Assembly: GCA_019055375.1 (NCBI GenBank)
Contig: JAHQIW010000044.1
Location: forward strand, 124,001 to 188,000
Length of the DNA stretch: 64,000 nt
Origin: Parelaphostrongylus tenuis
Taxonomy: Eukaryota; Nematoda; Chromadorea; Rhabditida; Metastrongylidae
Direction: 5' to 3'
Of this stretch, positions 34,060-44,885 are shown piece by piece. Position 1 is the stretch's first letter. Each line of letters starts with the position of its first letter. The translations under genes were made by a program, and so were the position numbers. Under the pieces are notes generated by a model that saw only the letters and a program-made list of their open reading frames with translations, did no database searches and was not told the origin of the DNA.

Positions 34060-34650
34060 AACCGTGAGTACTCCACGTTCAGAGCATAGCAAGCTATATA
34101 TTGGATATAAAATGCTACAAGCAATAATAAAAGAAAATCTCACTTCCGCCACCGAAAAATGTCTCCTGTGTGGCAAAGTCGGTTATGACGAGAACGAAGA
34201 GGCTGCTAAAAAACTACGCTGCCAAAATCAAAAGGACCAAAGTGGCGATCTACACCTATAACACACGTGCACTTTAATGGGATTTTTCTATAAAAAATTC
34301 ATCAATACAAGGGAAATGTATAAGGTGCGAAATAGTCGGCCTAACTGAGACGAGAAGATGCCACCCATTTCATGCTGCCTGGAAAAGAACTGTTTCACGG
34401 AAAATGCGATTGCAGAGGTGTTGATTCGTCGCATCTCCGAAAAATAACTGGGCTGCTTCACGGTCCCACATCGACGCAGAGGCTTAACATTACTCCATCA
34501 AAACTTATCTCTTCTGCTTTCGAAGCTTCATTGGCGGGAAAAAAAGTTCAAAGAATACAACCAGTTCAAAAGTCTTCTCACCGACTTCCTTGACTGTCAG
34601 CTTCAACTATTGAAGGAGGAAGACATCCAATCATTGCTCAGCAAAATTGA
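34060..34650 (+). pseudogene. RTE LINE 5' fragment (endonuclease start)
   Basis: Aligns with the 5' region of the RTE at 51.5-51.8 kb (CCACGTTCAGAGCATAGCAA here against CCACGTCAGAGCAGCAAG there). It encodes IVGLTETRRCHPFHAAW at about 34335, the APE-type endonuclease block with the ETRR signature. Frames are broken and homology fades after about 34500. Confidence 0.7.
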
Positions 34651-35225
34651 TTGATCATGATGATTATTATATTTAATGATTAATTGATTTCTCTGATCAA
34701 ACAACAACTGAAATAACAGATGTGGCGAAGTGTGAAGGGAATAATGGAGCGGCCCATTGAAGCGAAAATCAAAATTTAGGCATGTAGATTAATAAAACAA
34801 GGTTTCTTCAACAATCCTGTTACGAGAAACCTAGAAATTTCTGCGAAGCGAAGAAAAAATCTTTGAATAAATAACCATAAAGGAGCGATGATTTGCGCCG
34901 AGTGTGAGACTCAATTTTATTTTCGTCGACAACAAAGCGTCTTGTTTATGAAACAGGCACAGTATCGAAGTCACTAATATTTTAGCTACCTAATGACCAT
35001 TAAAAATCTAAAAAAGGCTTAAAATTCTGTGTCTCAGAAGGTTGAAATATGAATTGCGATAATAGGATGCCGTTAAAAGAGTAGACAGAAAAACTCATCA
35101 AAGAGACTTTCTGTGATTAAATAACATAAGTGAGAAATTATAAAAAGACTATGGAGCGAGCAACGTAAGCAAATGACAATGTTGGAGCCTTCTCATGGGC
35201 ACAAACACATTGAGTGACTTCAAAA
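34650..35225. other. Unassigned DNA
   Basis: Contains a weak R3-like word near 34990 (AATGACCATTAAAAATCT). No gene recognised. Confidence 0.35.
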
Positions 35226-35375
35226 TAGCTGTGGTATAATGCTACACATATACCCAATGCTGTAGAATGATGTGCAAAACTTTTGCGTCATTTAGGAGAC
35301 GAACCCACGTTTCACTCACACTACAGGAGGCGCGTGCTCTAAACCGTTGCACCATCGACGCCTGTTTTGCCTTCA
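35225..35375 (-). mobile_element. tRNA-derived SINE, family C
   Basis: Minus strand: GCGTCGATGGTGCAACGGTT (A box), GGGTTCGTCTCC (B box) and tail ATTGGGTATATGTG, as at 30730-30950. Confidence 0.7.
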
Positions 35376-36195
35376 GTGTTTGTTGCCGCTTCTTTGTCAA
35401 TCATTTTTTGCATGTTAACCCATTTAAAATGTGCAACTTTATGGACTTTTTGTCCTATGTGTACGAAATTTAATGTATGAACCAACCAAAAGGGTCTAAA
35501 AATTCTTTTCTTTTTCGAAAAAAATGAGTATCGGACCACAGAACTGTGATCTCAAGAAACTACTGACAAACATGCTGAGTCACCATATAAATCAATGAAT
35601 CGACAGAAAGAGGAGATCTAAAGAGGAAAAGATTCATGTTTGGTAACTGCAAAAATTAGAAGTGTTCAACAATTGAGACGACAGCCAGGCAATATCCAAA
35701 AATCTCAATTACATGGCTGAGTATAAATTGATATTAGTCAATAAAAAGAATAACCCACCAGAAGAAGTGGATGCTTAGAAGAGGAATAGGCTTCTAGAAG
35801 CTGGCGGCCGCCAACAATGTGCATGGATGGCACCACGACATCAAATATTGGTTCATAATCGTGGCAGGACCCATCGGCGACTAGGAGCGCAACCAACTAC
35901 GACTTGTCAGCCATGCTGCGACAAGTAACGTCTATAGAAGAAGTGATTAAGGTGGAAGAGTAACTGAAACTACCGTTTTCACACCTGAAATTTTTTCTGG
36001 TGATTCCTTTTAACCTAAAGAGCTGTGTATTTGACAGAGTACTCATTCAGCAGTGCGATTCAAAGCGTCTTTAGACAACAACCATTAACGATTACAGCTA
36101 TAAACGAAGTTATGAAAGCAAACCTTATTAGAAAATTAGAGCACGACATGCAGTTACACAAGTACACGCATTTTCTGCATCGTATCGGGGCCAGC
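35376..36195. other. Unassigned DNA
   Basis: No gene or repeat recognised. Confidence 0.35.
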
Positions 36196-36465
36196 GAGCA
36201 CATGTGGCGCAGTGGTTAGAGGTGCTCTGAGTCACACACGAGGGCGATGGTTCTATCTCGCGCTCGTGGCTCACCAGGCCATCCATCACTCCTGAGTCGA
36301 TTGATTGGTGCCAGACTGGTCAAGGACTTGTCTACGGAGAACTACAGTGGAGGCCACCACGAGTCACTGCGAAGGCCGTGATAAATGATCACTTCAAACG
36401 AATCTAACTGAAGACGAGAGCACGATACATCTCTCAGAATTGATCAACGCCGAGAGCGTTTACAG
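36196..36465 (+). mobile_element. tRNA-derived SINE, family A
   Basis: Head ATGTGGCGCAGTGGTTAGAG with a B-box-like GGTTCTATCTC. The body runs to GAGAGCGTTTACAGAGCTTT, the reverse of the minus-strand copies' TAAAGCTCT words. It lies about 120 bp upstream of the full-length PLE. Confidence 0.75.
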
Positions 36466-37491
36466 AGCTTTATATGATCATCAACGGTCTCTGTATACAA
36501 GCTGCAGTGCTTACAGTGTCGACATCTCACCCACTTTGCATCTCTTCGACTTTTTCTTGCAGGCTACAACTTCGACAGAAAACGTGAATAACGGTTTGTA
36601 CGGGAGACGATGAAAGAAGGGAATCACTAGACTTAGCGCGAAAAATAGCCATTTCTAATGGGTACAAAGGAAAAACAAAAACTAACGTTAGGCCCAAAAG
36701 GAGCGAAAAGCCTCGCAATGGGAATGACAGGGCGCCACACCTAAACAATAAGGTACCTCTTAAACTACCTTTCATAACAGACGAAGTCAGTACCGCTATT
36801 AGAAAGTGTCTGAAAAACAGTGGTCTAGAAGATTCTGTAGGAATTGTAGAAATTCCGCCTAAAACACTGCGTCGTCAATTAGTTCGAAACCGCTTGTATG
36901 ACCGTCTATGTAATACGAAGGACTGCGTTATTTGCCCCAACGGTAGAGACGGCGATTGCATGAGCGTAGGTACAATATACCTAATCTCTTGTAAGACATG
37001 TGGTGATGAATATATTGGCGAAACAGGCAGACCACTTCACATCCGGATTAAAGAGCACCTAGATGGAAAAGCAAATAAAGACCCAGGTAAACCTCTAGGT
37101 ACACATAGGATTCAAAGACACAACGATGATGACTTCGAGGTAGTAGTCAAAATTCTAGGGCACGAACCAAAGACATCGGCGCGAAAGACCCTTGAAGCTT
37201 TTTGGATAAATTCCAAAAACCCGCAAATGAACAAAAAGGGAGAGTGCCTTAACATAACCAACCATATGGCACCTTATCTCAGATTAATTTTCTAGCATGG
37301 GTCCCAGCTGACACCTATACATAATTTGACCTATTGACATGGGGGCGGGTTCATACGTCACCCTGGCGCTAACAACATAGGTAGTCCCTGGATTAGATGG
37401 TTAGGTGAGTGGTTTTCCCTGAATCGATTTTCGCTTACAATACCTTAGATTTTCAAATAATTTTTTTTTCTCTTTCCTTATTGTATAGTCA

Positions 37492-37499
37492 TATAAATA
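37492..37499 (+). promoter_or_regulatory. TATA-like box of the PLE
   Basis: TATAAATA lies 25 bp upstream of the hammerhead motif, repeated at 40596-40603. The spacing fits a start site at or near the ribozyme. Function is inferred. Confidence 0.45.
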
Positions 37500-37523
37500 A
37501 AGCTGCAACGAATAATACGTTCA

Positions 37524-37559
37524 GGCTCTGAAGAAGGCATATTTGCCGAAACGTCAGCC
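37524..37559 (+). ncRNA. Minimal hammerhead ribozyme, 5' repeat
   Basis: GGCT / CTGAAGA / A / GGCA-TATT-TGCC / GAAA / CG / TC / AGCC. Stem I is four perfect pairs, stem II four perfect pairs, and stem III only the dinucleotide CG. This matches the minimalist hammerheads described from PLE repeats, thought to act as dimers. Confidence 0.78.
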
Positions 37560-37693
37560 ACAAGCAATCGAGAAAACCCATCGACCGGAAAGAAGAGCAA
37601 TCGATTGGGAAAAGATACCAACCTCGTGAAGCTTTAAATAAAGATTAGTTTTCTAAGCTTTTCTTCTCATTTTCAAAGTTTTATATTATTAAC

Positions 37694-38125
37694 ATGCCGA
37701 GGTTTCAAGAAAGTCGGTCTTTCGAGTTGTTACAAAATGTACCAGCTAAACATTTCCGACTTGTCAGGGACGTATTATCGTTAAGGCAAAAAATCGTCTT
37801 AATTAGACAGAAGACCTACTTTCTTAGCCGCTGCATAAAAAACAAGGTCATTCCTAATTTTATAAAACATAGGAAACTGCATGAAATGTGTGGCTTACCA
37901 AATGATTCACGCCAAATACTGAACATTCATATGCGCTTATTACGCATTTGTCTACAAAATACAAAAAACAAACTGTTTTCACTTCTGGAAAAATGCGTCT
38001 ATAAAGAACATCATTGTGTGCAGTATTTGGATAGGAATCTTTGGAAAAGAATAGTAGATGAATCTATGTCTATTTGTGACGATATGACATATGACATAAA
38101 ACATAGATTGCGGAGAAAAATTTGA
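37694..38125 (+). CDS. PLE ORF, N-terminal part
   Basis: ATG at 37694 starts MPRFQESRSFELLQNVPAKH, the same start context as in the mini element at 30.65 kb. 143 codons of basic, helical sequence (SLRQKIVLIRQKTYFLSRCI) precede a TGA. At about 38110-38120 an A-run (GAGAAAAATTTG) allows the next frame (KFENLMREQNPSF) to continue, so this is one protein broken by a one-base indel rather than a separate gene. The role of this N-terminal region in PLEs is not defined. Confidence 0.8.
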   Translation: MPRFQESRSFELLQNVPAKHFRLVRDVLSLRQKIVLIRQKTYFLSRCIKNKVIPNFIKHRKLHEMCGLPNDSRQILNIHMRLLRICLQNTKNKLFSLLEKCVYKEHHCVQYLDRNLWKRIVDESMSICDDMTYDIKHRLRRKI

Positions 38126-38786
38126 AAATCTAATGCGGGAGCAAAATCCTAGTTTCAATTCAGGCTCAAAAAGTAAAAGAAACTGCGATCCTGGCAAGTT
38201 CGAAGGAGAATCTGAGGTAAAAAACGCGCCAAAACCCTCCAGAGTTACCACATTAGGAGGCATAACCCTCACGGATAGTGCGCAATCACTATTGGAATTA
38301 GGGCCAAGTTTTGCACCTGCTCAATCCCTTTCCAAAACATCGTTGCGCGCTATCGCTTGTAATTTGCACGAGGTCCTAGATCAACTCCGTTATAAAGCGA
38401 AACAAGAAAGGTTAGGTCTAGCACAGCGTCGAGAGGCAACATTACCACCACCTCCTTTCCCACGAACGTTCTTTAAACAACAACAACCTGAAAGCGAAAT
38501 TGACTCAATCTTCCGTACATTTTCAGACGAACTCTTCCACATACTTAATCGCTACCGACAAAGCAAATTCAGCTCCAACCTAACCAAAAAACAAAAGCAT
38601 GGTATAAAAGAAGTCCGAGAGCTGATAAACTCAAAAAGAGTCCGGTTATCTATTAGCGATAAGGGTGGGGAATTTGTAGTTATTCCTCGTCAGTTGGATG
38701 TTGATATAACGGAGAAACATCTCCAAGATGCTTCTCTCTATCGACCTTCCTCTGAAAAGGAATATAAATCACAATGCCGAAAATGA
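38108..38786 (+). CDS. PLE ORF, middle part (shifted frame)
   Basis: Continues from the N-terminal part after the first shift and ends at TGA after KSQCRK. It contains a long linker with a proline run (PPPPFPRTFF) and the start of the RT fold (LSISDKGGEFVVIPRQLDVD, then EKHLQDASLYRP). A second shift near 38765-38775 moves to the frame of the catalytic part. The two shifts make this copy unable to produce the full protein without recoding. Confidence 0.8.
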
Positions 38787-40399
38787 ATGAAGAATGGGTC
38801 CGGACGGCAAAAGCTGCGGGTTTACAACAATCTCTTATCCGTCAACTAAAAATTGAATCGCCAACTTGCCCCGTCCTATACACACTCATTAAAACACATA
38901 AAATTTCTGCTAATGATTTTGGGTCTACCGATCCATCTACATTCAAAGTTAGACCAATCATTAGCTGTGTAGGCGGGCCGACGGATAGGATTACTTGGTT
39001 TCTTGGCCTCATTTTGTCGCAATTACTGAAGTTCATACCAACCCATCTCCCCAACACCAATATATTCCTAGAGCACCTTAAAAATGCGCGTCCAAATCAT
39101 ACGTACGTAATGGAGTCGTTTGATGTTACAGCGCTCTATACAAACGTCTCAAATGACGTCGCAATACAAGCCACTCATGAATTACTGATAGAGAACATAG
39201 AAAACGTAGATATGTTTGGCTTGTCGGTCCAACAGCTTATCACACTCCTTAGGTCATGTCTAAGCTGTTCGATATTTAGGTGGTCGGGAAAATATTTCGC
39301 GCAAATTAGAGGGTTGGCAATGGGGCAAAGACTAGCACCCAGCTTAGCCATCGCTTTCATGTCAAAAGTGGAAGCTCCAGTTCTCCATCGGCGTCCAATA
39401 CTCTACTGTCGCTATATAGACGACTGTTTCATCATCTGCTCTACACAAGAGGAGATGGATAAGTATTTCGAAATCCTGAACGGACAGTCAGAGTTTATTA
39501 AGTTGACGCGAGAACATCCAAATTCAGAGAGCTGGCTTCCCTTCTTGAACGTTCAAGTTCAACTTAATGAAAGTGGCTATAGCACAAAATGGTACCGCAA
39601 GCCTAGTAATAAAAACATCTTAGTACATTACCTTTCTTCCCATCCCTCACATACTAAAAAGGCACTTATCCGAAATATGTATCGAACAGCTGTAAGTGTT
39701 TGTACGGGAGACGATGAAAGAAGGGAATCACTAGACTTAGCGCGAAAAATAGCCATTTCTAATGGGTACAAAGGAAAAACAAAAACTAACGTTAGGCCCA
39801 AAAGGAGCGAAAAGCCTCGCAATGGGAATGACAGGGCGCCACACCTAAACAATAAGGTACCTCTTAAACTACCTTTCATAACAGACGAAGTCAGTACCGC
39901 TATTAGAAAGTGTCTGAAAAACAGTGGTCTAGAAGATTCTGTAGGAATTGTAGAAATTCCGCCTAAAACACTGCGTCGTCAATTAGTTCGAAACCGCTTG
40001 TATGACCGTCTATGTAATACGAAGGACTGCGTTATTTGCCCCAACGGTAGAGACGGCGATTGCATGAGCGTAGGTACAATATACCTAATCTCTTGTAAGA
40101 CATGTGGTGATGAATATATTGGCGAAACAGGCAGACCACTTCACATCCGGATTAAAGAGCACCTAGATGGAAAAGCAAATAAAGACCCAGGTAAACCTCT
40201 AGGTACACATAGGATTCAAAGACACAACGATGATGACTTCGAGGTAGTAGTCAAAATTCTAGGGCACGAACCAAAGACATCGGCGCGAAAGACCCTTGAA
40301 GCTTTTTGGATAAATTCCAAAAACCCGCAAATGAACAAAAAGGGAGAGTGCCTTAACATAACCAACCATATGGCACCTTATCTCAGATTAATTTTCTAG
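38774..40399 (+). CDS. PLE reverse transcriptase and GIY-YIG endonuclease
   Basis: 541 codons. RT blocks: TLIKTHK (about residue 40), FKVRPIISCVGGPTD, motif A SFDVTALY with Asp117, motif B GLAMGQRLAPS, motif C YIDD at 214-217, and LPFLNVQV. After a basic linker comes a zinc-type cluster (CNTKDCVICPNGRDGDC) and the GIY-YIG nuclease GTIYLISC at 434-441 with EYIGETGRP after it, ending LRLIF. All catalytic residues I can check are present. In PLEs the nuclease nicks the target and the telomerase-related RT copies RNA from the nick. The start shown is only the first Met after the frameshift; translation would begin at 37694. Confidence 0.93.
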   Translation: MPKMNEEWVRTAKAAGLQQSLIRQLKIESPTCPVLYTLIKTHKISANDFGSTDPSTFKVRPIISCVGGPTDRITWFLGLILSQLLKFIPTHLPNTNIFLEHLKNARPNHTYVMESFDVTALYTNVSNDVAIQATHELLIENIENVDMFGLSVQQLITLLRSCLSCSIFRWSGKYFAQIRGLAMGQRLAPSLAIAFMSKVEAPVLHRRPILYCRYIDDCFIICSTQEEMDKYFEILNGQSEFIKLTREHPNSESWLPFLNVQVQLNESGYSTKWYRKPSNKNILVHYLSSHPSHTKKALIRNMYRTAVSVCTGDDERRESLDLARKIAISNGYKGKTKTNVRPKRSEKPRNGNDRAPHLNNKVPLKLPFITDEVSTAIRKCLKNSGLEDSVGIVEIPPKTLRRQLVRNRLYDRLCNTKDCVICPNGRDGDCMSVGTIYLISCKTCGDEYIGETGRPLHIRIKEHLDGKANKDPGKPLGTHRIQRHNDDDFEVVVKILGHEPKTSARKTLEAFWINSKNPQMNKKGECLNITNHMAPYLRLIF

Positions 40400-40842
40400 C
40401 ATGGGTCCCAGCTGACACCTATACATAATTTGACCTATTGACATGGGGGCGGGTTCATACGTCACCCTGGCGCTAACAACATAGGTAGTCCCTGGATTAG
40501 ATGGTTAGGTGAGTGGTTTTCCCTGAATCGATTTTCGCTTACAATACCTTAGATTTTCAAATAATTTTTTTTTCTCTTTCCTTATTGTATAGTCATATAA
40601 ATAAAGCTGCAACGAATAATACGTTCAGGCTCTGAAGAAGGCATATTTGCCGAAACGTCAGCCACAAGCAATCGAGAAAACCCATCGACCGGAAAGAAGA
40701 GCAATCGATTGGGAAAAGATACCAACCTCGTGAAGCTTTAAATAAAGATTAGTTTTCTAAGCTTTTCTTCTCATTTTCAAAGTTTTATATTATTAACATG
40801 CCGAGGTTTCAAGAAAGTCGGTCTTTCGAGTTGTTACAAAAT
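39698..40842 (+). repeat. 3' terminal repeat (pLTR) of the PLE
   Basis: Identical, as far as I can read, to 36594-37738. It includes the end of the RT/endonuclease frame, the 3' UTR, a TATA box (40596-40603), a hammerhead (40628-40663) and the first 45 bp of the ORF (ATG at 40798). Confidence 0.92.
40628..40663 (+). ncRNA. Minimal hammerhead ribozyme, 3' repeat
   Basis: Same sequence as 37524-37559, exactly 3104 bp downstream. Cleavage in both repeats would release a unit-length RNA of about 3.1 kb (inference). Confidence 0.78.
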
Positions 40843-41950
40843 AACGGTATAGTTATAACCATAGGAACTTTCCGCGAACAAAGTAGGTATTTGCTAGTGT
40901 GTGCCCACATGGCATTTCTGAAAAATTATTTCCACAAATGAAAGATTCTGTGTAAATTTAGCACTGCTCGCAACACCTATTACGTTTCACTGTACTACTT
41001 ATTTACCTCACAATCTTGTCTAGTAAGGGCTGATGCATTTCAGATCGAATTACAAACAGTGTAACTCTTAATTTTACAGGTAAACACTTCCGATGCTACA
41101 TGCGCTCATGAAAATCACTTCGTACGTTCCGCAGATACTGTTGGAGATATTTTAACAAGAATATTTGTTACATTAACTACATCTAGTGTCGGTAGATGTG
41201 TACGTTGTGTACCCTCGCATTTAGAATCATAAATTTTTTCTGGCTTTAGCTTTGGAAAAATGGCTAGGTAAAATATACACTTAAGATCTAATCACATTAA
41301 TGTAAGAGGAGGAAAATATTTGCCGTAAGCAGGTGATAGACTTTGAGGTTCCAGATGTATTGATAAACCTTCAGAACTATGTGGGCTCTATCGTATTGGA
41401 GTTTATCATTCGTTTCAAGCAGTTAGAGGTGAATGAGATTCAAGAAATGGCCTTGAAGACATAAACTGAAGGAAAGAAGAGTGATGTAATTGAATCAAGA
41501 GTTAATCAATCTGGTCGAGTTATAGGTGTCCTCTTGCCTCTAAACATGTTCATACAAACTCCTTGTGACCCAAAACGCAGCTTTTCCTTATTGACTTACA
41601 GGTATTATGTCGTCAGTAATAGATGGCATTGGAATGAAGAAAGTCTAGTAAGGCTTTTTTCGATTGAGGTATGCCAAATCAATTACAAGACAATGCTCAT
41701 TTGTCAGAATTTATGTTGCAGATTGCAATGCAATTACGCTTTGCCGACCACTCTCGAGAGTTTATCAATCACTAGCAAACCTTCGGAGTTGAGAGATTTA
41801 TGAACAAACGTCAAGAGACCTTGTTTGATTGTATCATGAGTAATAAATTCATAGTAATATCCACTTGCATTTTTATGTGAACATTATTCATCTTTGCAAC
41901 TTTTGTTATTTCACGTGCTCTATTCTTCTGAGTCCATTATGTCAATATCA
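40843..41950. other. Unassigned DNA
   Basis: Flank of the PLE. A plus-strand open frame at 41534-41803 (89 codons) has no recognisable motif. Nothing else seen. Confidence 0.35.
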
Positions 41951-42110
41951 GGCCTTTACAATGACTCGCGATGGCGTGCCTATGGATCAAGTTAGTGCTG
42001 CTATTCGTCCTGAGAAAGTCTGGCACTGATTCACCGACCGAGAAGTGATGGAAGGCATGGTGTGCTGTGAGCGTGAGATTGAATCGTCGACCTTTTGCAA
42101 GAGCAGTACA
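41950..42110 (-). mobile_element. tRNA-derived SINE, family A (partial)
   Basis: Shares GGCCTTTACAATGACTCGCG and the following GTTAGTGCTGCTATTC body word with the 50.4- and 59.6-kb copies. The tRNA-like head is lost or very diverged. Confidence 0.6.
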
Positions 42111-43290
42111 CCTTTAAACAGTGTGCTACAAGCGCTTTTGAGCAAAAAGTTGAGTTCTTCTGTTGAGAAAACATACCATGAGGGTCTCCCTCGCAAATCG
42201 GGTTCAGTACTAAAATTTCCAGTTTTTCGTGCTGTTGAATGATTACTGATAGTCTGTTGATAAATTTTCCTAAGTAAAAAAAAAGATCGAAAACATGAAC
42301 ACTCCATGCAATGCGACTGCATTCCATTCAACTCATAGGGAATAGCGGCTATTTTCTAGAAAAGTGGGGGTCTTCCCACAAAAAGTACGTTTCCATGTGC
42401 TCCTTCAGTAATAGTCTATCTAGTGTAATCTAAAATTTCACTATGAATACCAAAATTTTCGCTGTTTAGTTTAAAAATGAATTAATAATACAAAACGCTA
42501 CTTTTATTGATTAATAAAACGCAGTATGAAGGTCGAGTCGGAAATCAAACATAGTATGAAAATCGGCACATATCAAGCTATCGATTAAGTTCAAAACATC
42601 GACTTAGAAAAAATAAACAGATATTATCTACTAGCTCAAACATGTTCCCCTTCATAGTGAAGTGGTTTAATCGTATGAACACAAAGACATTCTTTTTGCT
42701 AAAATTATCTTTCCAAAATCCTTTTCTAACGATATTTTATGATCTCAAGATAATCATGTCTCTCAGGATCTCAGTTGCCTGATAATTTCCTTATTTCCAT
42801 GCTCGCTGCCGCTATACAAATATGCGGAGAGAGGCGACGTCGCAATTACAACATGTGAGATCATACTTCGCAGTGAGCATCAAAGAGATGTCCATGGCCC
42901 CAAAAGGGATAGTTTCTAATAAATCGTTGTTCTACCTGCTTTATAGGAATCTTGTCAAGTTCTAACCATAAATCTGAGACTGCTGCATGATTTGCAGCAC
43001 TCTAAACTTTAGAAGGAGTTGAAACTTGAGCGTATGAAGTATCAAAATTGTCAGCAACTAACAGTCAACGAGTTCTGGTTCGACTCTCGCCTCAGGTTCA
43101 GAGTATTGTTTATCACTGAACATCCTTGCATGGGTGTGTAAAAAGTTCTTAGAATTTCATATTTTATCAATTGCAGCAATGCTACAATAATTTTTTATTA
43201 GCGTTAATAAATTTATTGAATTCCTGCTTACTTTTGTTTAAGAACTTATTTATTTCTATATCTATAATCAGTTGCGCTCAAGTTATGCAA
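42110..43290. other. Unassigned DNA with R3-like words
   Basis: GAATGATTACTGATAGTCTG at 42237 belongs to the R3 motif. No gene recognised. Confidence 0.35.
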
Positions 43291-44290
43291 CGTAGACATT
43301 AAGCTATCGCAGCAGCTATAATGCAGAAGACAGGAATGAAAACTGCTGACATTTTTAAAACCACCAAGTTTTCAAAACAAGCGAGTGTCTGAAGAGTCGT
43401 AAAACGTCTGAAGGAGGCTGGAGGGAGTGAACCATCCACGGGAAGGTCGCCTAATCATCTCATGTATTCCGGAAGCATTCGGAAGCTCAAATGGGTAAGT
43501 TTAATAAAATCCTGAGCGTTCGTTGCGCAAAATGGCTCGAGAAACTTGTGATCATAAAGTGCCCGCAACGTTGTCAAAAAAAGCTGAATCTGAACTATTG
43601 CAAAATCTAGTGTTCACTTTCCGCATCAAAAGATGAAAGAAAAATTGCTTCTAAAGGTTCGCTAAATAACTCACTTGGTCGCCCGGGCTCGTTTTTCAAA
43701 ATGCTTTTGACTGATGTAAAGATATTCACGGTTGGGCCACTACACCACCGCCCGTATCATTGTCAACTTCTCAAAAAGGTTAACAGAAGCCCTCAGCAAC
43801 AAAAATCATGAGTTGCAGTCACTTTCTGGCTTCTGTGATGGTTTGGATCGACATTTGTGCCAACGAAAAGACGCCATTGATTTTCACTAACGGAAGCGTC
43901 GAAAACAACGCTGGCAGCTACCACCAGCAAGCTCTGCGAAGTATATGGGAGCTTTGATTATTCAATGCTTTGGCGCTCATAGAACTCAGCTTTAGCGAGA
44001 TTGTGCTCTTACGCATTCAAACGGCTCGACAATTTCCACTTGTCAAGAACTGTTTCTAGGCGCGTTTAGGACGAGGACATTTGACTGTCAAATACGCCAG
44101 ATCTCAACCCGATGACTTACTGCGTGGTTAATACTGAAGAAAGAAATGGCGGCTGCCCGCTACAGCACCGTAAACTCTCTTGAAAGGGCTTTGACAAGGA
44201 CTTGGGACAAAAATAGGGTATTTGTTTCAGACGAGAAATTGCCGTGGTATCGAGGCCTAATGAAGTCATTCAGCACTTCTTATTTATCTC
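43290..44290 (+). pseudogene. Tc1/mariner-type transposase pseudogene
   Basis: N-terminal helix-turn-helix in pieces: MQKTGMKTADIFKTTKFSKQ, then RVVKRLKEAGG and TGRSPNH. Catalytic part: VMVWIDICANEKTPLIF at about 43838, then degraded frames (a SQPDDLLR remnant where family members have a PPxSPDLNPxD motif) and NSLERALT-like sequence near 44180. Multiple stops and frameshifts. It is a dead element of the Tc1/mariner superfamily. Terminal inverted repeats were not identified. Confidence 0.75.
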
Positions 44291-44407
44291 TAAATTAATT
44301 ATATATTATTATTTCGTGCTATTGGCTCAATCGACAGACAATCTGTATAATACTGTTTGATTGAATTGGCCACCTTTCATACGTGTTCATTTCTTTTCGC
44401 ATTTTAG

Positions 44408-44474
44408 AAACTCACGAAGGACAAACGAGGCCTAGTGAAGTCATGCAGCCCCCTCGTTCGTCCTTCGCGAGTTT
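44408..44474. repeat. Strong hairpin-forming inverted repeat
   Basis: Arms 44408-44430 and 44452-44474, 23 bp with two mismatches, loop of about 21 bp. The word GAGGCCTARTGAAGTCATKCAG occurs in the loop and again at 44254, suggesting the end of a DNA transposon. Confidence 0.7.
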
Positions 44475-44597
44475 CTGAGATGCGTAAGCAAATCAGCACG
44501 TACATATTGAGGTGAGGCAATCTAAATAAACAGTACTATACATATTCTCTGCCTATTAAGCCAATAAAACGAAGATAATAAAATTAAATTCATGCTG

Positions 44598-44885
44598 CCA
44601 ATGGGGCTGTGGTCGAGTGGTCAGTGGTACACAGTGAGGGCTGATTCCTCTAGCACTGTCCAGCATTTAATAACTAACGCCCTACGTCTTCCCCAGCCTG
44701 GCTGTTTTCAAGGTTGTAAGGAGACGTGCTTGACCAGCATTCTACGACATATATGAGGAGGAGAAAATTTTCAAGCCAAGGAACAATGCGCGGAGAAGAA
44801 TCAAATGCCCGGAGTACTGGGATCAGTACAATAGAATGCGAAGGCGGCTTGATCAAAATTGGGATAAAAATAGTAATCGGCTAAA
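44598..44885 (+). mobile_element. tRNA-derived SINE, family B
   Basis: Head TGGGGCTGTGGTCGAGTGGT, then the family word CAAGGTTGTAAGGAGACGTG and a longer 3' body. More diverged than the 13.8- and 24.8-kb copies. Confidence 0.65.

Larger units (their letters stand above)
36594..37738 (+). repeat. 5' terminal repeat (pLTR) of the PLE
   Basis: Contains a truncated copy of the C-terminal coding region (open to IF and TAG at 37293-37295, GIY-YIG included), the 3' UTR, TATAAATA (37492-37499), a hammerhead motif (37524-37559) and the ORF start. Transcription from its TATA box would give RNA starting close to the ribozyme (inference). Confidence 0.9.
36594..40842 (+). mobile_element. Penelope-like element with direct terminal repeats
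   Basis: Two copies of a 1145-bp sequence flank a central part: 36594-37738 and 39698-40842, offset exactly 3104 bp, with no difference noticed. The repeat begins inside the coding region (linker before GIY-YIG) and ends 45 bp past the ORF start. This is the tandem layout typical of PLEs. AATAACGG at 36587-36594 and 40840-40847 is a probable target duplication overlapping the ends. Identical repeats argue for a recent insertion. Confidence 0.93.

Noticed and set aside
36196..36270. Genuine tRNA gene at the family A head
   Set aside because: A- and B-box-like words are present, but no complete cloverleaf is evident and the head is fused to a repeated SINE body found at five other loci.
36894..37295. 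133-codon frame with a GIY-YIG domain as a separate nuclease gene
   Set aside because: It is the truncated coding end duplicated in the 5' terminal repeat, identical to the end of the frame at 38774-40399.
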